Shown piece after piece: positions 33,529-45,104 of a DNA stretch of 64,000 nt; the first letter of the stretch is position 1, and the number at the start of each line of letters is the position of its first letter. The notes below the pieces were generated by a model. That model saw only the letters and a list, made by a program, of their open reading frames with translations. It had not been told where the DNA came from and did not search any database. Origin of the DNA: Bryopsis sp. KO-2023 (taxonomy: Eukaryota; Chlorophyta; Ulvophyceae; Bryopsidales; Bryopsidaceae); the NCBI GenBank assembly GCA_030272585.1, contig BSYQ01000012.1, positions 868,001 through 932,000 on the forward strand. The letters are read 5' to 3'. The position numbers and the translations under genes are program-made.

Positions 33529-36077
33529 ATGAGCAACCTGCTTTTTCTTTTGCGCTTTATTGCGTTTCTGGCGACGCCTCTCATCGTTTACTCGCAGGAC
33601 GACCCAAACGCCGAGCTTTGCACCGGTAAGCAACAAGATCCCTCGTGAAAACGAGGAATATTGCAACGACGTTATGGGAGTGATGGAAAGCCTGGAGCTT
33701 GTTCGTCACTGTGCGATCATGCTTTCAGGAACTGACGAGTTGTGGTTTGGGCGCGACAGTTCCGGTGAGCATCCCTGCTGAGGACAACTTTCAGCTTAGA
33801 TTGCTTCCCCCACCTGGGCAAGAGGCGCTGGAGACACTTGTTCCACTCTCGAAGGACCAAGCGCTCAGTAACCTCAGGTGTGCGCACCACACAACTCCTC
33901 TCTGCATTCTACAATCTTGTTATGCCGTTCTACGCCCCAGCAATCCCCCACCCGAATTATCTATATTTAGTTGTTCGATTATGAGAACGAAAAAACAAGA
34001 GAATGGACGGTGGGAGGCGTGTCCTCCCAACGAATCGTTCGACCCAACCGCATCACCCGTACGATTTTCGACTGGGCGACGATCAGCTTCGAACAAAAAG
34101 ACGAAAACTGGGGAAGGAAACTTTTCCTCCGAGAATCGAATGCACCATTAACGGCATAATGCACTTGCCTCCCAGACAAAAAAAATCCACAGTCGCGCAA
34201 GCATATGTGCACGTGATTAATTCTCTTTTCATTTCAACAGCCAGGATTACCTGGACAGCGAGATAATCCAGGATCTAGCCGACGTTTCCTCTGGTTTCTT
34301 CGAAGCTTCCTCTAATTTCTTTACCTTGGCTTCCGAATTTCTGCAACTCAGTTCGCTGAGTGTTTGTGATGTCCCTCCCACCCAAGCATGCCAAGTCCAG
34401 AGATGTGGATGCAGTACACCTGCAGGTAAGTTTTTATAATCAGTTGCAAGTGATTTTTTTTCACTTGTAAGGGTTTTGTGATCAGTTGCAAGAAGTTTTT
34501 TTTTCTACCGGTTCTTATAAGTATATACACCTACTCTTTTCGAAAACATTATACGAATATTAAATCATCTATTAGCTTTAACTTGTCATGCACCGATGAT
34601 TCGCTGAATGTCCGTTTCAGCTGGAGAGAAAAAAGATACGAAGCAATTATACAGATGTTTTCCACAAAACGACGCTGCCAGGGTATTAGTCATTTCTGGT
34701 CATTGGCTAGTACAATGCACATTTCCAACTTCGGTGTTTGAACATCCAAATGGCAATGGAATCATTTGAAAAATGGTTGGTAGGCTTACGTCTGTTTGGG
34801 GAAGAAAATAAAAATTAAGAAATTAATGGTCGGGGAATTCAGAGGGTGGTAGGTGTCAGACTGAGCAATGCCATGAACCACCCCAGCGGTAAAACATATT
34901 TGCACAAAAACGCTGTGAGGATCGGGTTGATTGGGATGGGTGAATTCACAAATCAGGAAGAATGAGTCAAATTATACACCACCACAGCTTTTATTTTTAT
35001 TTTTTTTGTTCATGATGTGGCTCCCCCCCCACCATCAGCAACCCCTAATGATTTTTCTCAAATATATTTTTATAAAATATACGTTTTTTCAGTTGTGCCA
35101 GGTCGGCGACGATTGCTACAGTGCTTTCCCCTTTTTGGATGCGTTGCTAGTGTCCCTGGGGGTGAAACTTCCCAAGCAGTCAGTGTCGATGCAATTCTGA
35201 TTTCCTTTTGCATCAAAGAGAAATGCACCACCTTCAGGATCGAATTTCCTAACGGAGCCTTTTTGAATTTCCGAGATGACGGCACGTGAGTCAGAAAAGA
35301 ATGCATCCATCTTTCAGCAGAAAAGGAATTTTTTTGTGGTTCTGATTCAAATTGTGTGCTAGCCCAATTTTTATTGTCTATTTTTGGGCTAGCTTTATTT
35401 TTATATTTATCTGTATAGAATTATTATTATACTTTTTTTTTTGGGGGGGGGGGGGGGCTGGCAAAAATTTGGGCGCCATTATTATGGAAGCTACCATTAT
35501 CAATTGAGCTGGCTGCTGTCGGGGGAATTGAATCCGAAGATGTTTTGTACTGCAGTCTATGTTGTAGGGCTCCCCCCCCAGACAAATAAATAGACCCATT
35601 TTTGTGATAAAGAACGATGTCAATCCCGGCTTCCCCATGTTTCGCTTAGGAACAGTCCTGGATTCCACATGTTACCTCAGCTAGGCAAACCATGCACAAA
35701 TGTTGCTTTTAATTTGTTCAATCTATCGCACCCACACAAATACCATCCTATTGAAAATCGACCATAGCACTTCGCTTAAATCTGGACTCCATCGGGCTGT
35801 CATAGTTGAGAAGAACTGAATCTGGGGACCTTCTGCGTCTGTGTGGTTGATGCATTGCAGCTGTCCTGGCATCCTTGGGCCTCCTGGCATCCCTATACCT
35901 CCTGGCAACCTTGAGCCTCCTGGGAACCTTGGACCTCTCGGGGATCTACCAGGGCCTGGTCAATTTCCAGGAACCAACGGCGGGGGCAGACAACAGATGA
36001 GAGGGGACATGGCCGGTCAACGATTCAATGGCACAGGCAATCCAGCTCAACCAAGCGGTGGGAACAGAGGAAAGTAG
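33529..36077 (+). CDS. Secreted Cys-rich protein with collagen-like tail (paralogue 2)
   Basis: Exons 33529-33625, 33760-33877, 34241-34425, 35102-35285 and 35861-36077 give 266 residues. Exon 2 has the same length (118) as in the paralogue at 14.6 kb and all phases agree. Residues 1-22 are a signal peptide (MSNLLFLLRFIAFLATPLIVYS). Conserved blocks are VSIPAEDNFQLRLLPPPGQE, SVCDVPPTQACQVQRCGC, RRRLLQCFPLFGC and CIKEKCTTFRIEF. The last exon also begins CPGI but encodes about 72 residues with collagen-like Gly-X-Y and PPGN/PPGI repeats, then a Gly/Gln/Arg-rich end. It is probably extracellular. The gene sits between blocks A and B. Confidence 0.82.
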
Positions 36078-37690
36078 CTATTTGTGGTTCGGAAACTGGC
36101 ATAGTGCAGCTCAGGTGTGAGAGGTAAGGCCGGAGCTCTGGAGGTTTGTGTTGTGGGGGAGAGGGGGAGGAAGCTTCGTGTCCTATGACCTGTGGTAAAG
36201 GTGCCACCAATAGATCTAATGCTCGTTTTTCCTCCACTTTTTCTGCGTGATTTGGATTTCTTTCAAAGTGCACCATTGCTTATGTTTTATGTTGCTCATG
36301 GCTTTGTTTTCTCTTTTTTTTTGAAACATTGGATGCAGGTTTGGGATGCAGTGCTTGTACTTTGACTATTTGAAATTGAAGGTGGGGATTTTCTTATTGA
36401 GGCTTGCCATTCCGTCCATGCGGGGCATTGGCATCCTTTTCTGAATAAATATGCGGATGAGCAGCAGCACACCTTTTTTCAAGTTTTGGAAAGAATGGGG
36501 AGAATGCAAAAATCACTGGCTGCACATGGACCTACCCAGGACGGTGGCTCTAAAACCCATTGCCCAAATTTGGACGACGAGGAGTTATCTTTTATCTTTC
36601 TCGAAGGGGGAGGGGAGGGAGGGGCTGCAAGATTTTGCTGCATGGGGTTGAATCCAGCTCTTCAGGGAAAAGTTTTTTATTTGATTTGTTGTGAATATTG
36701 TTATTTGGAGGAGCGATTGGAATCGCTGATGATTGCTTTTTTTTTCTTTGGATTGATGTGCAACAAAGCTTCTTGCTCGATCAGACTTGAGTCAAAAAGG
36801 AAGCTTCCTGTGCAAATGTAACACTGAACAAAAATATATTTTTAAACAACAGAGAAAAATTTGAAGTAAAAAAGCAACTCAGTTTTGCTATGCATTCTTT
36901 GCTGACATGCCTGTCAGATCTTGACCCCTTCTTGGAGTCTCCCCCCCCCCCTTTCTTCATCTTTGCTTTCTTGTCGCTTTGTCACCCTTCACTTTTTGAA
37001 ATATAATTCGAGCCAGCAAACCAAAACATGCAACGTTCAGAATCCAAAAAAGAGAGTTAGAGGAGGTGATTGGAGTGAGCGGGTAAATTCGAGGGGGATG
37101 CATGTGGACTTCAATAACAAGAAGGATCGTTCGATGAATGTTTCCAGGAAAAACCTGATTTTGTCGATATTTGTTTTTCATTTTAAAAGAAGGGGAGTGA
37201 TTGGGGGTTCAGGGCAGGGTTGCAGGAACGGCAGGTGTGGAAAAGAGATGTGTGTAGGGCTTCGAGTTTCACCAGTGGTGGTTTTGATGCCTCGTGGTAA
37301 TTTCCCCAAATCACCAGTGGTGGTTTTGATGCCTTGTGGTAATTTCCCCAAATCGACCCCATTCGGAATCCATCCCCTCAGTGATGCATATTTCTTCAAT
37401 TTTTTTTTTTTTTTGGGGGGGGGGTGACAAAAAAAAACAGTTCGTTGCTCTGTTCATTCGAAAAGTATATAAATTTGAAACAGCCATGGAAACCAAAACC
37501 AAATCACTCCTCCCCTCGGCCTGCAGTTTTGGACAACTCCGTGGCTGCTGGCTTGGGGTAGCTAACTCCATCATTGAACCTCCACCTCCTTCTGACGACC
37601 TTGTGCATTTGTCTTTGGTGGTTGCAATAGGTTCTTGTAATACGATTCCTTTCAACTACAGGTGAAAGCCTTTAGTACCTTTAGTACTTT
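36078..37690. other. Spacer with degenerate copies of block sequence
   Basis: 36400-37070 resembles, in order, the sequence just before the lipase gene (about 42300-42500; shared words include ATTCGAGCCA and CTTGCAATGTCC-like pieces), so an older copy of the block end may lie here. A 47-base direct repeat, TTTGATGCCTYGTGGTAATT type, lies at 37280-37350. No gene is supported. Confidence 0.45.
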
Positions 37691-40600
37691 ATTGTCACAC
37701 CGTTGCCATACTGATTTAAATTTATTTGCGATGAAATCATGATTATTTTTGGGAGTGTTGCCGTATGTCTGACTCGTATTCTTGAATAAATTCGGCGCTT
37801 GCGTTTTCTTCTTCCTTCTACCATCTGTTTGTGCGTAGGGAAGGGTTGCTTCTTACAACCGAGCGAACGAGTGCAAAAGGCGAACGAAAAAAACAAGGTG
37901 CGTTTTTTCATCACTAGGCGTCCCTGCCAGCCGGCACGCTGATGAAAGTGATGAAAGTGATTGGGTTGAATTCCGCCTTCGCCATTCTCCGCTCGTTCTT
38001 GTGGATCGAAAGTAGTAGTTTTGATTAGCAAAGGCGTGGGCTGGATTTTTTTCCTGACGGAATCCTTGTTCATATTTTATTCTCGACTTCGTTGTTGGGT
38101 AAGATTGCCACCGGAAAGGGGAGTAGATTTTTTGTCGTGTCGTAGTTGAATTTCTTTCGCAGCCGCCTCCGCTGCACACCTTTTTTTATTACCCACTCCC
38201 TTCCTGTCTGAATTTCTTCCCTGTTGTTTTTTTTGGGAAAGAGATGTATTATGGGGGGTTGGTGATGCATACAGTGGCTGTTTTGGTTATGACTAAGAGT
38301 TGTTGGCTGGTGTTCTTCCTCAAGCCATTGTTTTCTCTGTTTTTTTGTGGTTTCTTGACAAGCTGTTGCTTGTTATGGTGGTGGGCTGACTTCAATCATG
38401 TCACCCCCATCCCTTTTTTTGGTTTTCTCACTCAAAACAAAATCTCGGCCTTGTTTCTGTTGCACTTTTGTTTTCCCAAACCTGCCTGCTTCCCATCAAG
38501 CACCACAAAAAATTGAAATAAACAAGAGAACATAATCAAGCAAGGAAGCAAGGTTTTTCAAGATGGCAGGTCGGTTGTTTGCTCCGTTTTCTGGCTGAGG
38601 TTTTTGCAATTGTTATATCAAGACGGTTTCTTGCATCACAAATTTCATTTCAATCATATCAAATGTTCCTGAAAAAAAGGGCATGAAGAAGTAATCCAGC
38701 TTCACCAGCCCAAACACCTGACTGTTTTATTTCTAAAACCATGATATTTTTGGGGAAGGGGCTGGCTACAGTAGTTATTTTTGGTGCCCCTGATTTTCAT
38801 ACTGTCGTGTTTTTTTCTGATATACATACGAGGTTTGAATTTCTTTGTTTGTAATTTGTTGCAGAATTTTCAGACCGAACATGCCGCGGCACTGTAAGTA
38901 TTTTAACCTTTTAGGAAAAAAAATTCTGCTTGCCATGACTAAACTGTGAACCTGGAAGAAAAAACATTGAAGGACAGTAACTGAAAATGGATACAAAGTT
39001 GCTTGGTGATATGTTTTTCCCCCTGACCTCCATTCAATCCTTAAGCTTTCTTTCTTCTTGCTTTTTTTTTCCCAGGGGAAGGGTCTATGAGTGACCTCAA
39101 CCGAGTCAAGGGCTGGCGCTTGGGTAAATCCCGGCACTCCCTTGGCTCACCGGTTGGGGTTACAAAAAGACCCACGAAGAAATGCGGCAAGAAGAAGGCG
39201 AGGAGCGAGGTGCTCCGCATCTCGGTGGGGCTTAACCTTGACTTTATGGTCGGGGTTGAGTTCCACTGGGATGTGGACATGCTCATGCAATGGGAGCTGA
39301 GTAAGTGTCGCATCGTTTTTTTACCTTCGTTTTTTCAGCTTGATTGAAATTTGTTTTTACTTTTGGGAATTTCTTGTGACTGTATCCCCTTCTCGCCTCT
39401 CTAAAATAATAATAAGAAAACAGTGTTGGGTTTTTTTTTTGAATTTTTAAGCGGTGACTGAGCTTGTGCCTGCAAATGTTTTCTGGGTGTGAAGAATATA
39501 GAAACTTGATAAAAAAAATCAGTGATGAAGTGCAGTCATAGATTTGATAGATTGCAGCCTGGATTTTTCAGTGGTAGTCTGAATATGTTTGTTTTGTTGT
39601 GCCCTCGTTCATTGGTTGCAGCTTTCTGTTTGGGATTCAACGGCTTGGTAGAATAATATCGCAAAAAAATCGTCAGAAGTCAATTCAGAAACAATTTGCT
39701 AAACGTTTTGCGCTTTTTTCTCTGTTCCAGGCCCCAAGGAAGACGTCAAGTGCACGGCGATGTCCCTTCTCAGCGATCAGTTTGAGAAGATGTCGCTCAA
39801 GGGTAAGTGGTCCATCGTTTATCCAGTTTCTATTTTATGTGGTCTTTCTTTAGCAAGAGGGTTTTTTTTCTTGATGATTTTGAACCCCAACACGGTTGTT
39901 TCTTCGAACTATTTAAATATACAATCTATGTGTGCAACACTTCATCAACTGAGATGACTTCAGATCGCCCAAACACTTTTCCCTCTTCAGGAGAGCATGT
40001 ATAACGTGTGTGGGGTTTGTGATTCCAGATTCGCTGGGGGTCATGGGCCACCTCCAGTTGCAGCCGCCTCCATTCCTCCAGCTGCCTTCCACTCTGCCCA
40101 TCAACCCCACCCCAGCCAACCTCAGCCTCCAGCCACCGTCTATCCTGCCCCCAGCACCACAGCCAGGGCCTTCAACACCAGCAACTCCAGCACCAGCAGC
40201 GTCTTCCCCGGCAGCCATTCCAATCATCTCCCCGGTTACGTCGCCTGCTCCATCCCCAAATGCTGCCACCAAGTCCTCCCAGTAGGAGGCTGTCTCCTAC
40301 TACCCCTCCACCATGTCTCTCTCCACCACAGATCCTTCCAGCAAACAGGATATGGGAATCGATCGGCTGGTGGGCGTCTTCTTTTCTTGGAGAAATCAGG
40401 AATCGTTTCGAAAAGCTGTGGAAAAGAAGAATGCTATGCAAAATGGAGATGAACTTGGCTGTGGATGGATGGATCAGGGTGTCAAAAAATCAGAACAGGG
40501 GTGCAATTGGCATGTGGATGGAGAATTGATAAACAGTGCAAGAAGCCAGGGGCGATCTCTATCTTCGCCTCAAACAAATGTCAAGCTGTCAACCGCCCAA

Positions 40601-42540
40601 ACGATGCTTTATTGGTCTTCTCTATTTCAAAGGGCTGTAGGTCGCTTTGTTGGGTTCAAGGAGAGAGGAAAAAACTGGAGCTTGCAGGGTGCAAAGAGTT
40701 TTGCTTATGCAGGGAGAAATGTGGATTCTGGTGAACCGGACAGACATATGGTTTCACAAGAGGCGGGATCTGTAATGCTATGGTGATTGGGCATTTGGAC
40801 TTTTTGCATCTGGTTTGGAGCAGAATTTCGATTAAAAAAATCAGTATGTGGGCGAATCAAGGAGGAGAGGGACATTGCCACAGGCTGCTGGAAGTAAGAA
40901 AGGCCAGGTTGTGAAAAGGTCAATCTTCTGGGTTCATAAGATGAATGATGAGCTGCAATGTCCCAAGAGTTTGCGAGCAGGCGTGGATTTCCATAATGGA
41001 GTGATGGGAACTGGTGGTCTGGTGGAGATATTTAAAATTTGTGCAAGTGTTGGATGAGGTAGAATTGAAAGGTTTGCCAGATTTGGAATGGAATGGGTCG
41101 ATGCAGGAGGTTTATCGATGGAGTGAAAACTATTTCGGGGGAAAAAATTTGTCAGGAAAAAAAGAGGCAGCTGATTTCAGTGCGGCAGAAAACAGAGGAC
41201 ATTGTGAAGGGATTTCACTGAGATTTTTTTTCTCTCGAGAAGAAGCAACATGGGTGGTTCGTGCCATACAGAATAAGGAAAAAATGACAGCGGACCTATT
41301 TAAAAACATGTGTATGATGCCATATGATTTTGTCGTCGGCTTCATCCATGAATTCGGATACCTGTTGGACCAAAAAGAAAAAAAAAACAAGATTTTGTCC
41401 AAGAAACACAAAATCAGAGAAAATAAAAGAGGACAGGTCGAACTGGTAGAAAATTTAATCAGAGGGGAGGATACATTTGACAGTGGGAAACAGTTTAATC
41501 AAAATGAAAAAAAAAATGCATGTATAGCAGCACCTGAGGGTGGCTTAATTCTTTTGAGTTTGGAGCAGTATGGGCGGATGGGGCTGAGCGAAATCTGAGT
41601 GATGGGTTGGATTTGTGTTCAGAAAGTTTTTCGGAATGGAAGACTGTGAGATGCAGGGGTTTGAATGGAAACATTTCTAGGGTTTAATTTTCCAGTTAAA
41701 AGAGGGTGGGTTATGTTAGCAGCGCACCGTGGAGTTGGGTGGAGAGGATGACTTGCATAGTGCAGGCCAAAAAAAGTGGGGAATAATCTGAATGGGTTTG
41801 GGTGTTAGGAAAAAAAAAGGAAAGGAAAGGGTGTTAGAGAGGAGGCAGATAGAACAGAATTTGGTGGGAAATCTGTAAGGGTTTTTTCATTGTGAATGTG
41901 CAAAGAAATGGGGGTAAAAATACTGGTGTTTTGAACAGCATGTCTCTCTGTCTGTCAGTTTTTGCTGTTCCAACATGGCTGAAAGCTATGGTGATCATCA
42001 CTGTTTGTGCTGGGCTGGAGCAGAATTTGAATTGAAAAAAACAAAATTTGCGTGTGGACGATCGACACAGGCTGCTGGAATTATAAAAGGTTGGTGGAGG
42101 ACGTACGGAACATGATGAGCTGAGATGTCCCGAGAATTTCGGCAGACAATGGTGTCCAAGGATTGCTGGGGTGTGTGTTCTGGGCAGCTGCCAAAAAATA
42201 ATTGGATGGATTTTGTCAAAGTGCTATATCGAGATGTACAACAAAGCTCCCTTAGTATTCCTAAATGCAACTCCAACACTGGGGGATATTTTTAAAACAA
42301 AGAAAAAGTCCATAGAAAAGCAACTCATTACTCCTGCTGATCTTGCCCCCATGGTGCGCATCCTAAAGTCTTTCCCCAAAATCACCCACCCCCTCTTATC
42401 ATGCTCGTTTTTCTTTGCTGCTTTTTTATCCCCCACTTCCCCCAGTATCATTCGAGCCACCAAATCAAGACTTGCAATGTCCAGAAGTCAGAAAAACAAC
42501 AGAGAAAAAAACGCCTCTCAGTGCAATCCCAAGAGAAGGT
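37690..42540 (+). repeat. Large duplicated block B (forward)
   Basis: It matches block A from 37735 and block C from about 37695. It contains an intact Pro-rich gene and 3' tandem units (AGGCTGCTGGAA at 40881 and 42070, about 1.19 kb apart). It ends close to the lipase start. Confidence 0.75.
38881..40285 (+). CDS. Basic/Pro-rich protein of unknown function, copy B
   Basis: Exons 38881-38893, 39076-39300, 39731-39802 and 40029-40285 give 188 residues. Exons 1-3 have exactly the lengths of copy A. Exon 4 is 15 bases shorter, a loss of five residues from the Pro/Ala repeats. Differences from copy A are few: Leu for Phe in SEVLRIS, Leu for Glu at the end of exon 2 (QWELS), and Cys for Tyr in DVKCTAMSLL. 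The frame is intact. Function unknown. Confidence 0.75.
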
Positions 42541-42593
42541 AGTTTTCCTTGCCGCTGTACAACACCCGGCCACGTAGATTCTGGAAAGAGGCA
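40286..42593. other. 3' part of block B and upstream region of lipase gene
   Basis: It holds degenerate tandem units as in block A. The longest open frame here (41014-41598, 194 codons) is not conserved between copies. The lipase promoter must lie in the last few hundred bases. Confidence 0.5.
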
Positions 42594-45104
42594 ATGAGCT
42601 GTTGTTGGCTCCATGACATATTTTTTGCGGTTCCGTGCATGAACGAAGCTATTGTTATACACACCCGTAAGCATGTTGCTGAGGCGTCGAGCAGCAGCGC
42701 TTCAACGTCCACCGACTCCTTTTCGCTACGGATCCCAAAGCGTGCCCTGTCGCGGAAAGACACCACTGGGCCCAGCCCGAAGCTCCGCTACAACTTGTTC
42801 AAAGACGTCGTGTTCAAAGCCGAGTTGATTCAAGAATCTGCGATAGGATGGTTGATGGGGACGATATATTGGGCGGTGGGGCTGGGCACGGCTGGGCTGC
42901 TCGTGTTGGGGGTTTTGAAGGTGCTGCGGAGTTTCGATTCGCCGGAGGCGGGGCTTCGTTACAACAGAGTGAACGCCGTCGTGGCGTCGCTGACCACCAT
43001 CGCGATGTTCGTCGCGACAGGGTTCTACATCGCGCGCGTGATCGACGTCACGCGTCGAGGGTTTCGCTGGAGCTTGCGCAGACGACGTGACGCCATCTTG
43101 GCGGGCAGCCTTTTCGTGTCGCAGAGCTTGAACAGCTTGTTTTATCTGTTGCCGAACCTGCTGCAGCTCTACGATCCCGCCACTCTGGCGACGCCGGCCT
43201 TCGAATGGTTGGGGGTGTTGCGAGAGTCGATGTGGAACAACATTTTCCTGATTTTCGTGTTGAAAGCTCGTTGCTTGAACCTGTGGCTGGACAAGGAGGG
43301 ACGACCTGTCGGTCGAAAGGATGCGATGTTGCTGGACGCCCCCTGGAGCAAGCACTGGTGGCTGTTCCTTATTTGGTTTTCGTTCCAGGGAGTTTTCGGA
43401 GCGCTGCTGTTTCTCCGCTACATGCACCCTGAATTGCTGGTGGGCCATCAAATCGAACTCGGAAAGGTGGTGAGGTGTCACATGCCCACTGCAATGATCG
43501 TCCTGGTGGGGATCCTGAATGCCATGCTGTTGCTGTACCATATTCTGGGAATGTTTTTCATATGGCGAGGATACAAGCAGCTGGTCAAACGCCCTTACAA
43601 CATGTTTCGAGGGATGCACATTGAATTGAGGTATCATTTTCTATGTTCGGGGACGGTCGGAGACCTGATTTCCATTTCCTTCATGTGCTTATTTTGGGTT
43701 CGGTACAACTCATGTGCGACTGGGATTCTCAGCTGGTTCGGAATCCTGCCCTGTCAATTCGTAATGACCGTTCTAGCCATCGTGATGTGCATTTTCGACA
43801 TGCCGGTCAAACCCGGGAGGAGGGTAACCTTAGCTTTGCATCAAAATCCCTTGGTGTGGCGAGAAGAGGAGGTCGAATTCGGGGATGATTGTGGGATCGA
43901 GGGGGGCTGCACCCCTCCGTTCTGTTTCGAGATGTCTGTGAAGCTGTGGTATTGGAGCTTGGCGGTGTATGGGTACGATCCGGCGACGGAAAGGTGTTTC
44001 GATCCAAAGTATCCCCAGATGTCGTTCAAGGTGGCTATGCTGATGTACGATTTGAGGCACTACGAGTACATCCAGGAGGAGATCTGCGACACCAATGTGC
44101 TGATCGCATGGAACCATTGCACCATCCTGGTGTGCTTCCGGGGGACCTACAGCGCCAGCAACGTATGGACTGATCTACAGTTCTGGAGGGTGGTTCATAC
44201 TCCGAAACGGGGCAATTATTTCCTCCGAAGTCGACCTTTGGTGCACTGGGGGTTCATGAAGAGTTGGACGGCATCCAATCTGAATCATCGGATTTTGAAC
44301 AGGGTGATTCAGATCATGCATTCGGACAAATTCGACAAGGAGAATGCTAGAGTGCTTGTCACTGGGCATTCCCTAGGGGGTGCCCTGGCTGTGTTAGCTT
44401 CCCACGATATCGCAACGCATTGTGGGATCGGGCCGAAGCAAATCACTTGCTACACTTACGGAGCACCTCGTGTGGGAAATCATGCTTTCGCCCGAGAGTA
44501 CGATGCTTTGGTTCCTAACACCTGGCAAGTGATCAACGACGAGGATTTCATACCTAGAATGCCCAAATTTCTGATTTTGTTCAAACATGTCGGTACGAAA
44601 GCGATCATCAATGGACAGGGGGATTTGATCGTTCGACCTCACATGGTCGAGGTATCCTTATACAAAATGTTCACTTTTTTCAAGAGCTCCTCGTCCGTAA
44701 TCCAGCACCTGCTGCTGAATTATCGGAAATCGTTCGTGGCGATTTGTGAGGCCCAGTTCATCAAAGGCAAAGGTTTAGAGGGGGGGATGGAAGCCATGCT
44801 GCTGTTGTTGGAGGAGCGCGAGAGGTTGCTCACGGAGGGGCTTGGTGTCGAACCCAGCAAGCTCCGGAGCTTGCATTCTTTAGGGAGTGGGGTGTGGACC
44901 AAGGTGTTGGAGGAGAAGAGGGACAGGCGGCGAACTCAACGGAAGAAAATGATTTCTAAGGTTTGGGAGGGGTTCGTTTGTTCCAGCGTCTCAGCAACGG
45001 AGAGTGCTTGCAGCGGGTCGGGAAAAGGTTCTAAAACCAGCGGATCGCTGGAGGATATTGTTATTGGAAGCAAGAATGATAATGATGATGATGTTGGGGT
45101 TTGA
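42594..45104 (+). CDS. Multi-spanning class 3 lipase (diacylglycerol lipase type)
   Basis: Single exon, 836 residues from the first in-frame ATG (42594); ATG 42639 would give 821. The N-terminal half has about seven or eight hydrophobic segments (e.g. WLMGTIYWAVGLGTAGLLVL, VVASLTTIAMFVATGFYIA, WWLFLIWFSFQGVFGALLFL, TAMIVLVGILNAMLLLYHIL, CQFVMTVLAIVMCIFDMPV). The C-terminal half is a class 3 lipase: ILVCFRGTYSASNVWTDL, nucleophile elbow TGHSLGG with Ser593, YGAPRVGN, and NDEDFIPRMP with Asp651; His683 is the likely third catalytic residue. DAG lipases of this build cleave acyl chains of diacylglycerol at membranes. The last 100 residues are charged and Ser/Gly-rich, ending in a run of Asp. It has no intron, unlike its neighbours. 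Confidence 0.88.
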   Translation: MSCCWLHDIFFAVPCMNEAIVIHTRKHVAEASSSSASTSTDSFSLRIPKRALSRKDTTGPSPKLRYNLFKDVVFKAELIQESAIGWLMGTIYWAVGLGTAGLLVLGVLKVLRSFDSPEAGLRYNRVNAVVASLTTIAMFVATGFYIARVIDVTRRGFRWSLRRRRDAILAGSLFVSQSLNSLFYLLPNLLQLYDPATLATPAFEWLGVLRESMWNNIFLIFVLKARCLNLWLDKEGRPVGRKDAMLLDAPWSKHWWLFLIWFSFQGVFGALLFLRYMHPELLVGHQIELGKVVRCHMPTAMIVLVGILNAMLLLYHILGMFFIWRGYKQLVKRPYNMFRGMHIELRYHFLCSGTVGDLISISFMCLFWVRYNSCATGILSWFGILPCQFVMTVLAIVMCIFDMPVKPGRRVTLALHQNPLVWREEEVEFGDDCGIEGGCTPPFCFEMSVKLWYWSLAVYGYDPATERCFDPKYPQMSFKVAMLMYDLRHYEYIQEEICDTNVLIAWNHCTILVCFRGTYSASNVWTDLQFWRVVHTPKRGNYFLRSRPLVHWGFMKSWTASNLNHRILNRVIQIMHSDKFDKENARVLVTGHSLGGALAVLASHDIATHCGIGPKQITCYTYGAPRVGNHAFAREYDALVPNTWQVINDEDFIPRMPKFLILFKHVGTKAIINGQGDLIVRPHMVEVSLYKMFTFFKSSSSVIQHLLLNYRKSFVAICEAQFIKGKGLEGGMEAMLLLLEERERLLTEGLGVEPSKLRSLHSLGSGVWTKVLEEKRDRRRTQRKKMISKVWEGFVCSSVSATESACSGSGKGSKTSGSLEDIVIGSKNDNDDDVGV

